Assembly (NCBI GenBank): GCA_020152595.1
Contig: JAIGNY010001818.1
Span: forward strand, 317,501-381,500
Origin: Chiridota heheva
Lineage: Eukaryota; Echinodermata; Holothuroidea; Apodida; Chiridotidae
Length of the DNA: 64,000 nucleotides
Direction: 5' to 3'
Positions 26,269-36,667 of this stretch are shown here, in pieces. The notes below the pieces were generated by a model. The model made no database searches and was not told where the DNA came from. It worked only from the letters and a program-made list of their open reading frames with translations. Every line of letters starts with the position of its first letter. Position 1 is the stretch's first letter. Position numbers and translations under genes: made by a program.

Positions 26269-27317
26269 TAGAGCTGTGAACGTTTAGGGATTTTAGTAAA
26301 CGTGTACACGCCAAAAAAAGCGAGCGTGTATCGTGTACACGAGTTTAGTACCGTAATTTTCGGAGAAACACCAAAATTGCTCCAAAACTACGAGGCGAAG
26401 TAGAAAAATCGCGCAACCAGTATGGAAAAAGTACTGAGTGCATTACCCAAATAGACGCTGAGTTTTGCCTTCCAAATCGTAAAAAGTTTACTTGTACAGT
26501 ATAAATCATCATTTTTATGGAAAATATGCATGGAAATTCAGTTTTGAAAGAACAGATAACTTACTTCAATGTCATTTAAACTCAACATCGCGTAACTTTT
26601 TAGTCCTATTCGCTACGGCTTTCAAAGTTCTGTGAAAATCTTGCATACTGAGGCCTATGATATACCTCGCCGTAAAACATTTCAAAACTACGCCACCACC
26701 GCCACCAGGAAGTTCTGAAGTATCAGTCCTCTCGAAAAAATGGCCGCCATCTTTGCGAAGCATGCAGAATTTCAGCTCTGTTAAAACCTTTTTCTGTTTA
26801 TTTATTATGCAATATTTTTTCTTTCTTGCAAAATTTATTTGACTCATCAGGTAATATTTACATGTAAATGTACTGATTGTCACGATTCAAGTGTGTTTTT
26901 TTATCGATGAAACGGGCGCTGATTGCGTGGGATTTAAAGCCTTATGGCCTAACGTTAGGCCTATTGTTAGTTTCACTGTGTACTGCTGCACATTCGCGGT
27001 GCATTTTACAAGTTGAATTACTCAGATTTCAGCGAAATCAAAGTGCATAATATCCCCATTCATTAGTGATTACTGCGCATTTGTGATTCGCACATTTAAA
27101 AAGGATTATGCTAATCGGCTTTACAGTTTGTAAAAAATCATTGATTGGAATTTTGTCAGCCGAATGTGTGTGTGATTTGAATCATATATAGTGATTTTCA
27201 ACGGCAAGACACTAGGCCTATAATGTATGAAAAACGATTACTCGCAATGAAGTTTTAGTAAACGTTTACAAGATTTGCGAGCGTGTAGCGTGTACACGCT
27301 AAACGGTCACAGCTCTA
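26269..27317 (+). mobile_element. hAT-like non-autonomous transposon, TAGAGCTGTGA family, copy A
   Basis: Terminal inverted repeats TAGAGCTGTGAACGTTTAG (left) and the complement of TAGAGCTGTGACCGTTTAG (right), followed by CGTGTACACG-containing subterminal hairpins. The flanking 8-mers are identical: GTGAGGGC at 26261-26268 and 27318-27325. Length 1,049 bp; no transposase domain. A 103-codon frame on the - strand (26572-26883) is shared with other copies but not recognised. The interior contains an AAGATGGCGGCC word on the - strand, the textbook YY1 site. Confidence 0.93.
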
Positions 27318-27325
27318 GTGAGGGC

Positions 27326-27904
27326 TGCCATTTACTAATGGCTGGCCATCTGAAAGTACTACAAAGCTCTATACCCTGCTGTGCTCTTTGAAACACTTGT
27401 GTTAAAACAGGAAAATCTCAGTTTTTAAGATCTTTATGAAAACGAAACTATTTTACCTTTTTTTTTTTTTTTGCCGACAATGCAAATTTATGATGTTTAT
27501 ATCCATCCATGTCTTCAAAAACTGTTTTTTATGGTGATTTTAGTGACTTTTATCAAGCATTTACTGCATTAATTTTTTGCGTAAAAATCAACTGATGAGC
27601 TTTCTAAAGCAAGGTCAAAGTTCAAAACATTGCTATCGGGGCTTTTACATTTTAGCAAGGGTAATATGTTTTAGGTTATTTTAGGGAAAAAAAATTAAAT
27701 AACAGTTACAAAGTACTAATATAATATCTAAACATTTCTTGATGTTTATTTATTTGTTCTTGCACACAGTTTTTTCACAAACACCATTTAATAGAATTAT
27801 ATGAACAAAAAAAATGTTGTCAGCTAAAAATCAACCTGCAGTTTAGTAGAACATCCTAAAACTTATTTGCAGAGGTTTGAATAGTTAAAAACAAATGTGC
27901 AGGG
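27326..27904. other. No gene seen
   Basis: AT-rich DNA between two transposon clusters. Confidence 0.5.
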
Positions 27905-29463
27905 ACTAACATTGCACGGTATACCAGTACGAAGAAAAGTACCGGTACTTTACGGTGCTGGTACGGTACAATACTACCAAATAAAAAATACCGAAGTACC
28001 GCCGAGTACCGTCAGGATCAGTACTTGCAAGAATAAGTTATAAAAGATACCTTTAAATACTTAGAAATCAACAAAAATATTATTTTTTAGAAATATATAT
28101 GTATTTGAAGATAGTACATCACCTTGAAATTTAATAAAAACATAATATTTATGGGAAGACATGGTTGCAAAACTTACAAAGTTTGTAAATATTCCAGCTA
28201 TTCCTCGAACTTTCAATAACCGCTGGCCTAGTAATGGTGCACTACTAGTTTCACAAATAGGCCTACATGTAGTACAGTAACTTTAGTACAGAGTGGGAAA
28301 GTACCGATTATAACTTTTGCAAACTTTCTAGGTCCAAATGTCATGAAATATGCCTGTAATATTAGTACTCTCGTAACAAGAAAATTTCATAAGAGTATAT
28401 TTAAATTCTTTTAAAAAGAAAGGTGCATTCACTTTCATCTGAGAATCACTCAGTCAATAAATAAATGTTGCAAATTTACAACAGCGTTGAACATTTTGAG
28501 TGTAAATTTTTCCTTTTGACAAGAAGTGGCAGGTTAAAAAAAAAAAAAAATCCCCTTCCCCCGTCATGTCTTATTTACCTTATCAATAATAATCTGCAAG
28601 TCACATAAATGAAAATTATCCTCACAATCAGTAACTATTTTTCCCCTATTTTTTTCTCCAAACAAAACTTGAACAAAAAACTAATATGTCAAGATCGTTC
28701 CAAGCAGAAAAAAGCCAAATCAATTCGAAAAAAAGCCAAATTAAGCTACTTATCAAAGCCAAACAGTAATCAACTTGAATTCCAATATACCAACTAATAT
28801 GCCTACTAATATACCAACCCATGTTATGGCAAATAAAATGTGATCCGGACTCCCATTTTGAAGCTCTTCTAAACTTTCATTTCGGCCCTTTGATGGCTTA
28901 GAATTTTATATCTGGGAGTTGCTTTGCTATTTGGATGTGGAATTTCAGTAATCCATCCATTTGTTTATGTTTTTAACCTCATTTAAGGTGAGTTTTCAAA
29001 AGTTTCATGACTTAGCAGTAACTCATAATACTGGAGTTTACAAGCTGCAATGTGTACAGTACAGTTAGTGTTGATTTATGTACAAAACAGTCCCAAGTCA
29101 GTTGTGAACAGAATCACAGAGGTTTTCGGCCCATTGGAGAATTCAATATTGATGTTTATTGTACTTAATATTAGAAGCCCTAAAAGCCATGACCAGACTA
29201 AGAATTTGGAAAATGTTGAGAAATCAATCAGTATGTCTTATTTTCATTTTGCCCCGTAACTTTTCTGAAAGTTTTGCAAGAATAGGCCTACACTGTGTGT
29301 TGTTCTTGCTAGCTTGTTTGGAAAATACTGACAGTTAAAAATAGAAAACTTCCGCCAATTACACACTTGCCCAAGTCACTGCAAGACTTGCATATTATAA
29401 TGGTGGGATAAATTCTGTTAATATACGAACGTGATTAGTGTTGAAAAATATATTTACCCCTAT
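27905..29463 (+). repeat. Inverted-repeat element, left copy
   Basis: The sequence from GTACCGGTAC-rich text near 27920 to TATTTACCCC at 29463 recurs in reverse orientation at 36668-38702. Shared words include AGTACCGCCGAGTACCGTC near 28000, TCACATAAATGAAAATT near 28600, the frame at 29050-29259 with KSVVNRITEVF and VLNIRSPK, and AAAAATAGAAAACTTCCG near 29340. The ACGGTATACC / GTACCGGTAC end resembles some hAT termini, but no second terminus was matched. Class undetermined. Confidence 0.75.
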
Positions 29464-29589
29464 AAAAATATGTGTTTCTGAATAGAAAAGTAAGTCTGTC
29501 GCTTGAGAGTTGAATAAACTTAACGCAAGTTACAAACTTATGTTAAGAAACAGAATGTCAGAGATTCTGGAGGTGTAATAGGGCGATTA

Positions 29590-30140
29590 ACATTGATCTT
29601 TTTTAATATGCTTAGTGGGCGGGGCTTAATATGATTTTGTAAACAAAAATCTTGTAGATTCTACCTCAAAACTATGAACTGGATTCACGTGATGTGTGGT
29701 ACACAGATCGCTTATGATCTGCAGATGTGCATTAATGTTTTTGGTTATTCCATGCATATTATTAAGTGGGCCAGGTTGAAAGTGATAAATGCACAACTTT
29801 ATGTCCATTTTGCATCATATATAATTTTGTTGGTTATTATGTACACGCTTATGTTATCAAAAGATGTCATTTATGTGCATATTGGGCGTGGCTTAGTGTA
29901 AAAGTGCTAAATGCTGTAAACACCATGCTGTATCTCGTGAACGATATATCTGATTAATGCTATATGTGGTACACAGATGGGTCATGGCCTGTACATATGC
30001 TCTGTTGTGGTAGTGATGTCCTGAATGTTAATAAGTAATTTGGCTTACAGACAAAATCTTAAAATAGGATAATTAGCAACCATTTTTGCATCATACTTGC
30101 CATGACAATGTTGTTCATTATTGTACAAATGCTTATGTTG
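29590..30140 (+). repeat. Dispersed tandem repeat with GGGCGGGGCTTAAT junctions
   Basis: About three diverged units of 130-170 bases, each starting with a phrase like AGTGGGCGGGGCTTAATATG and containing TGTGTGGTACACAGAT and a GTCCTGAATGTTAATA-like end. Related units occur at 40590-40935 and 43990-44660. The frames at 29674-29957 lie in this repeat. Confidence 0.6.
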
Positions 30141-30684
30141 ACCAACTAAGTTTGTTATGGTTAAGGGTCATTCCATGTTAATTCAACAACAAAAAAGGGG
30201 AAATGTAACCCTCTATCTCAAATATGCTTGAAATTGGCATATATGCTAGGAATAATGTGTATGGAACCTCAAAAATTGTAGTTCTATTGCTTGATTCTTT
30301 TTTGAGATATTGACGTGTAAATCTTGGCTATATTTGCCCAATTTTTTCAGAATTTTTAGCAAAATCAGGCCTACAGATCAAAATATTGCAAAAATTTAAA
30401 TAATGGGCCAGGCCCACAAACTTTAGAGACCCCTAACTCGAAAAGTGAAGGTCCAATGTTGATGGGAAAGGTGTCATTTTAAAGGTAATGAAATAGGGAT
30501 TAAGAATCCATTGTCATATTCCAAGTATGCAACATAAAAAAAATAAAAATTGATCATTTGACCTTGAAACTGACCTTGTGGAACCATTTTTTGTTTAAAT
30601 TTCAAATTTTAAATTCTTTGATATCTTACCTATAATTTGTAAGAAGTGAATTTTAAAAAAGGAAACTTTGATCTGTATGGGTAG
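30141..30684. other. No gene seen; probable host of nested transposons
   Basis: Begins with AAGGGTCATTCCATGTTAATTC, a phrase that looks repeat-derived. No coding signal. Confidence 0.35.
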
Positions 30685-32795
30685 TAGAGCTGTGAACGTT
30701 TAGGGATTTTAGTAAACGTACATGCTAAAAAAATCGAGCGTGTATCGTGTACACGCGCTTAGTACCGTAATTTTCGGAAATACACCAAAATTGCTCCAAA
30801 ACTACGAAGCGAAGTAAAAAAAAATGCGCAACCAGTATGGCAAAAGTGCTGACTCCATTGCCCAAATAGACGCTAAGTTCTGCTTTTCAAATCGTAAAAA
30901 GTTTACAGTATAAATCATCATTTTTATGGAAAATATGCATGGAAATTTAGTTTAGAAAAAACAGATAACTTCCTTTCAATGTCATTTAAACTCAACATCT
31001 CGTAACTTTTTTGTCCTATTTGCTACGGCTTTTAAAGTTCTGTGAAAATCTTGCATACTAGGCCTTAGAGCTGTGACCGTTTAGCGTGTACTCGCTACAC
31101 GCTCGCAAATCTTGTAAACGTTTACTAAATACTTCATTGCGAGTAATCGTTTTTTCATACATTATATGCCTAGTGTCTTGCCGTTGAAAATCAATATTTA
31201 TGATTCAAATCACACACACATTCGGCTGACAAAATTCCAATCAATGATTTTTTACAAACTGTAAACCCGATTAGCATAATCTTTTTTAAATGTGCGAATC
31301 ACAAATGCGCAGTAATCACCAATAAATGGGGATATTATGCACTTTAATTTACTTGAAATCTGAGTAATCTAACTTGTAAAATGCACCGCGAATGTGCAGC
31401 AGTAAACAGTGAAACTAACAATAGGCCTAACGTTAGGCCATAAGGCTTTAAATCCCACGCAATCAGCGCCCGTTTCATCGATAAAAAAACACACTTGAAT
31501 CGTGACAATCAGTACATTTACATGTAAATATTACCTGATGAGTCAAATAAATTTTGCAAGAAAGAAAAAATATTGCATAATAAATAAACAGAAAAAGGTT
31601 TTAACAGAGCTGAAATTCTGCATGCTTCGCAAAGATGGCGGCCATTTTTTCGAGAGGACTGATACTTCAGAACTTCCTGATGGCGGTGGTGGCGTAGTTT
31701 TGAAATGTTTTACGGCGAGGTATATCAAAGGCCTCAGTATGCAAGATTTACACAGAACTTTGAAAGCCGTAGCAAATAGGACCAACTAAGTTACGCGATG
31801 TTGAGTTTAAATGACATTGAAAGGAAGTTATCTGTTCTTTCTAAACTGAATTTCTATGCATATTTTCCATCAAAATGATGATTTGTACCGTAGAAGTAAA
31901 CTTTTTACGATTTTGAAAGCAAAACTCAGCGTCTATTTCGGCAATGCAGCCAGTACTTTTGCCATACTAGTTGCGCGATTTTTTTACTTACCGTAGTTTT
32001 GGAGCAATTTTGGTGTATTTTTGAAAATTACGGTACTAAACTCGTGTACACGATACACGCTCGCTTTTTTTGGCGTGTACACGTTTACTAAAATCCCTAA
32101 ACGTTCACAGCTCTACTAGGCCTATGATATACCTCGCCGTAAACATTTCAAAACTGCCACCACCACCAGAAAGTTCTGAAATATCAGTCCTCTCAAAAAA
32201 ATGGCCGCCATCTTTGCGACGCATGCAGAATTTCAGCCCTGTTAAAACCTTTTTCTGTTTGTTTATTTTGCAATATTTTTTTCTTTCTTGCAAAATTTAT
32301 TTGACTCATCAGGTAATATTTACATGTAAATGTACTGATTGTCACGATTCAAGTATTTTTTGAGTGTTTTTTGGTCGATTTAACAGCTTGTAAAATGGGC
32401 TTTGATTGCGTGGGATTTAAAGCCTTATGGTTTAACGTTAAGGATATTTTTAGTTTCACTGTTTACTGCTGCACATTCGCGGTGCATTTTGCAAGTTAGA
32501 TTACTCAGATTTCGGCGAAATCAAAGTACATAATATCCCCATTCATTGGTGATTACTGCGCATTTGTGATTCGCACATTTAAAAAGGATTATGCTAATCG
32601 GGTTTACAGTTTGTAAAAGTCATTGATTGGAATTTTGTCAGCCGAATGAGTGTGTGATTAAATCATGAATGATCATTTTGATTTTCAACGGCAAGACTGA
32701 CTATGAAAAACGATTACTCGCAATGAAATATTTAGTAAACGTTTACAAGGATTTGCGAGCGTGTAGCGTGTACACGCTAAACGGTCACAGCTCTT
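30685..32795 (+). mobile_element. hAT-like TAGAGCTGTGA family, copy B, split by copy C
   Basis: The left part 30685-31065 begins TAGAGCTGTGAACGTTTAG and runs to CTTGCATACTAGGCCT. The right part 32116-32795 resumes at CTAGGCCTATGATATACC and ends CGGTCACAGCTCTT. Without the inserted copy C and its second target duplication the length is about 1,053 bp, matching copies A and E. The outer flanks ATGGGTAG and CTAAGAAG do not form a clear target duplication, so an old or mutated insertion is likely. Confidence 0.92.
31066..32115 (-). mobile_element. hAT-like TAGAGCTGTGA family, copy C, nested in copy B
   Basis: Inverted relative to copies A, B and E: it starts TAGAGCTGTGACCGTTTAG and ends CTAAACGTTCACAGCTCTA. 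Both sides carry exact CTAGGCCT (31058-31065 and 32116-32123), created when it jumped into copy B. Length 1,050 bp. The 95-codon frame at 31502-31789 corresponds to that of copy A. It contains an intact AAGATGGCGGCC word near 31630. Confidence 0.95.
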
Positions 32796-33147
32796 CTAAG
32801 AAGGAGAGTTCTTATCATTTTTTTAACATGAATGTGTTGTAAATGTTCAAAATTTTGTTATGGTTAATAGACTATATGTTGTGGCTGAATTGACCTTTGC
32901 CTTCACGCAACATCAGTAATCGACCGAGACATGAAGACACCACCCTTTGGAGCCCACATTATAAATTATACTAAAAGGCTCGTAACTTCTTGTTAGAAGC
33001 GTAATTTTTCAGGCATTGCTCTGAAGTGAATATCAGGAAACATCAATTTTATATGTATGTATTGATTTAAAAAAATATTTGCTCATAGAAAGGTCCAAAA
33101 TTTAACATTTCACATTGTAATGTGAAATATAACCTCACTGTTAAGAC

Positions 33148-33212
33148 TGCTGCCTCCCCTCCCCCCTCCTCTCCCCCTCCCCCCTCCCCCTCCTCTCCCC
33201 CTCCCCGCCCTC
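33148..33212. repeat. Polypyrimidine tract
   Basis: Nearly pure CCCTCC/CCTCT units for about 60 bases; the - strand is a G-rich polypurine run. Such tracts can form triplex or G-quadruplex structures. Confidence 0.85.
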
Positions 33213-33293
33213 GTAATTCATACATGGAAGCATTCCACCTAAGAGAATCAACACTCACAACATGCTGGTAAACCTGCCGAAGAAGATTCAAAG

Positions 33294-34344
33294 TAGAGCT
33301 GTGAACGTTTAGGGATTTTAGTAAACGTGTACACGGCAAAAAAAGCGAGCGTGTATCGTGTACACGAGTTTAGTGCCGTAATTTTCAAAAATACACCAAA
33401 ATTGCTCCAAAACTACGAGGCGAAGTAAAAAAAAAACGCGCAACTAGTATGGCAAAAGTACTAGCTGCATTGCCTAAATAGACGCTGAGTTTTGCTTTCA
33501 AAATCTTAAGAATTTTACTTCTACAGTACAAATCATCATTTTTATGGAAAATATGCATGGAAATTCAGTTTAAAAAGAACAGATAACTTCCTTTCAATGT
33601 CATTTAAACTCAACATCGCGTAACTTGTTTGTCCTATTCGCTACGGCTTTTAAAGTTCTGTGAAAATCTTGCATACTGAGGCCTATGATATACCTCGCCG
33701 TAAAACATTTTAAAACTACGCCACCACCACCAGGAAGTTCTGAAATATTAGTCCTCTTGAAAAAATGGCCGCCTTCTTTTCGAAGCATGCAGAATTTCAG
33801 CTTTGTTAAAACCTTTTTCTGTTTATCTATTATGCAATATTTTTTCTTTCTTGCAAAATTTATTTGACTCATCAGGTAATATTTACATGTAAATGTACTG
33901 ATTGTCACGATTCAAGTGTTTTTTGGTCGATGAAACGGGCCTTGATTGCGTGGGATTTAAAGCCTTATGGCCTAACGTTAGGCCTATTGTTAGTTTCACT
34001 GTTTACTGCTGCACATTCGCAGTGCATTTTACAAGTTAGATTACTCAGTTTTCGGCGAAATTAAAGTGCATAATATCCCCATTTGGTGATTACCGCGCAT
34101 TTGTGATTCGCACATTTAAAAAAGATTATGCTAATCGGGTTTACAGTTTGTAAAAAGTCATTGATTGGAATTTTGTCAGCCGAATGTGTGTGTGATTTGA
34201 ATCATGAATATTGATTTTCAACGGCAAGACACTAGGCCCAGGCCTATAATGTATGAAAAACGATTACTCGCAATGAAGTATTTAGTAAACGTTTACAAGA
34301 TTTGCGATCGTGTAGCGAGTACACGCTAAACGGTCACAGCTCTT
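33294..34344 (+). mobile_element. hAT-like TAGAGCTGTGA family, copy E
   Basis: Starts TAGAGCTGTGAACGTTTAG and ends CTAAACGGTCACAGCTCTT. Exact 8-bp target duplication ATTCAAAG at 33286-33293 and 34345-34352. Length 1,051 bp. The shared - strand frame is at 33600-33908. The YY1-like word has changed to AAGAAGGCGGCC. Confidence 0.94.
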
Positions 34345-34352
34345 ATTCAAAG

Positions 34353-36360
34353 AAGAAAACCTGTTTCAACAACCACCATCACCCCTTACATACACCACAT
34401 CAAAATATCGTTGAGCTTCAACATCATTGATGTTCTGGTTAAAGTTTGAATTAATTCACGAAACCATCTAACCAACCTTTTTCTTCTCGTGTCAATCTTT
34501 ACCCACTAAGTTATTGCCTTCACATTTCACCCGGGGTCTGTATGCATGACACTAAACATTTCCACGGTACCTTGGATCAGATGGAACGCAGCTAGTTTGC
34601 GTTTACAAGGATGGCGCTAGGCCCAGGCTAGTGCTCGTTAATACAACCCATCAACTACACAAGAAATTTCTGGCCATATCCATGCACTATCAAATCACCT
34701 TGTTTTACATTCCACGTGGAAGAATCATAGAGTGGGCCACGCAATATTTGAGGGGAATCCCATGTTAAATCCAAATTGCGCATGTCTTAGACACTCCTGG
34801 ATATCTCAAGCGTGAGGTATTGCGGACTTGCTGTGTGTGTGAACATGTGCAGTATATTTTATGGCGGTTTTAGCCTACTTAACTGCTTAACTTTGTTGAA
34901 AGTGCTTAGATTATTATTAGGATTATTGAAAATAATTATTATTTTGCAGGATTGCTTACGGTATGTTCCTTAGATATTTTCTTCAGTGAAAAACTAGGTT
35001 TCTTAGTGTGCAGTATTGTAATTTTTGTGGTTGTTTTCATTCTCTTGAAGACATTTCATCATGTGTAATGAAAATGATTGAATCCCAGTAGTGTGCGTTC
35101 CCTTTCCAATACCACTTTTTTTCATGAACGTCTTGCATTTATCAGTTAGAACATAAACTTACCACTCTCGTTTCCATTCATAGTATTTACCCCAACATGG
35201 AAAAGCAATCCATTCACAAAACGGCAGTAGGCTTTGCAAGTTTGCATGAGGGAATGATCGATAGATAGATGCTGTAAGTGATTATGCACATAAACAGTAT
35301 AGAAAATTACGTCACTGGATAATTACATCATAACTTGCGTTTAAACAATTAGCCAACCGTAATGGTGACGGCTGTACATTTATGAAAAACGGCTAAGCTT
35401 ATTGTCAACATTTGTATTGATCTGCATGGTGGGTGTGGCTTATGAATAAATATCGTGGAAAAAACATTTCAGCGTGATATGCAATGACATGACAGTTAAT
35501 ACAAATTTTGCAAATCAATTAGCTTATGAAAAAAAAAGCATCGGAACCACAAAACATTTTTATTTCTGGTTTGTCTGTGTATTTCTGCATCTGTTTGACA
35601 GCTTGTTAAACAGGTGTTAGCCTAACCTTTTTCAGATTTAAGCCTAATCTAGTATTGTTAATTGGGCTTAAGCCTCTACATCAAGTAGCTCTAAATTTGG
35701 CGAATCATAGTGAAAGATTTGCTGAATTTAACTCCCACATGGGTCTGCAACCAGTAAGTTCACAACTGGTTATCAAAGGCCATGGCAGTCTTGATGTAAT
35801 GTCCAGCACTGGATGCATTGAAAACTTGCCATGCTATGCTATATTAAAAAGGATTAAACCATTGTTTGATCATTATTAAGTTTGAATTATAATATCATTG
35901 ATTGAACGTTTTGTCTGTGGTGAATAAATATTGATTAAGAAGGCGCAAAGTATTGTTGGGAAACAGATAGGGGGCACTCTGTGAGTGATTTTTCTGTGTA
36001 AACGATTATTAATTTTGTAAATGGTAAACGATGTTTTCGATCGTGTATACAGTAAACAATCATATATCTAGTAACAGGAAGCCAGGGTATTTTTGTAGGA
36101 ATGAAATTATTTCAGAAATTGCGGAATTTCCTATGCAGCTTAACATTAATGACCCCTATGGTTGCCATTATGAGTTAATTCCAATCATAGGGGTCACTCG
36201 GTTATGCTACATAGGTAAAACCTTAAATTGTGTTGATTTTTGATTATTATGTAAAAATTCTTGCATCCCTGGTTATGATTTTTTTTTAAATTGCAAGATA
36301 ATTCTTTCACAATCCATTCTCTGCAAAAGCTATTCAAAAACTTTCTTCCTTGGTTGCAAA
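34353..36360. other. No gene seen
   Basis: Unique-looking AT-rich DNA. The frames at 35655-35879 and 36031-36243 have no recognisable domain and no splice or promoter support. Confidence 0.5.
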
Positions 36361-36370
36361 ATCAGAGAAT

Positions 36371-36495
36371 CTTTGAGACACTTTTTGAGCCGTTAAAATG
36401 TCCAGTTTTTTTTTATTACCAAAATCGAGCAAACTTTGAGACACTTTTGGAGCCGTAAAAATGTCCAATTATTTTTTTATTACCAAAATCGAAGT
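36371..36495 (+). repeat. Tandem duplication, unit about 63 bp
   Basis: CTTTGAGACACTTTT, GAGCCGT, AAATGTCCA and TTATTACCAAAATCGA occur twice in the same order, starting at 36371 and 36434. Confidence 0.85.
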
Positions 36496-36667
36496 TAAAT
36501 CACACTATTTACATCTGATCATAACCAAATATGAAATTGGGTGTGAAAATACCCTTCCAAAATATGTTGAATTAAAGAACCATGTATATTCTGCGCGCTA
36601 AACAAAAAAGCTAAATCCATCAGAGCCATTAGGCCCATAAGGTACTTATCCCTGGTTTCCATTTGTT

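Noticed and set aside
29556-29573. Alternative SUMO start exon (MSEILE with a GTGTAA donor)
   Set aside because: Poor donor and sequence unlike SUMO starts; inside a region of repeats.
33067-33339. Gly/Glu-rich frame on the - strand
   Set aside because: Generated by the polypyrimidine tract.
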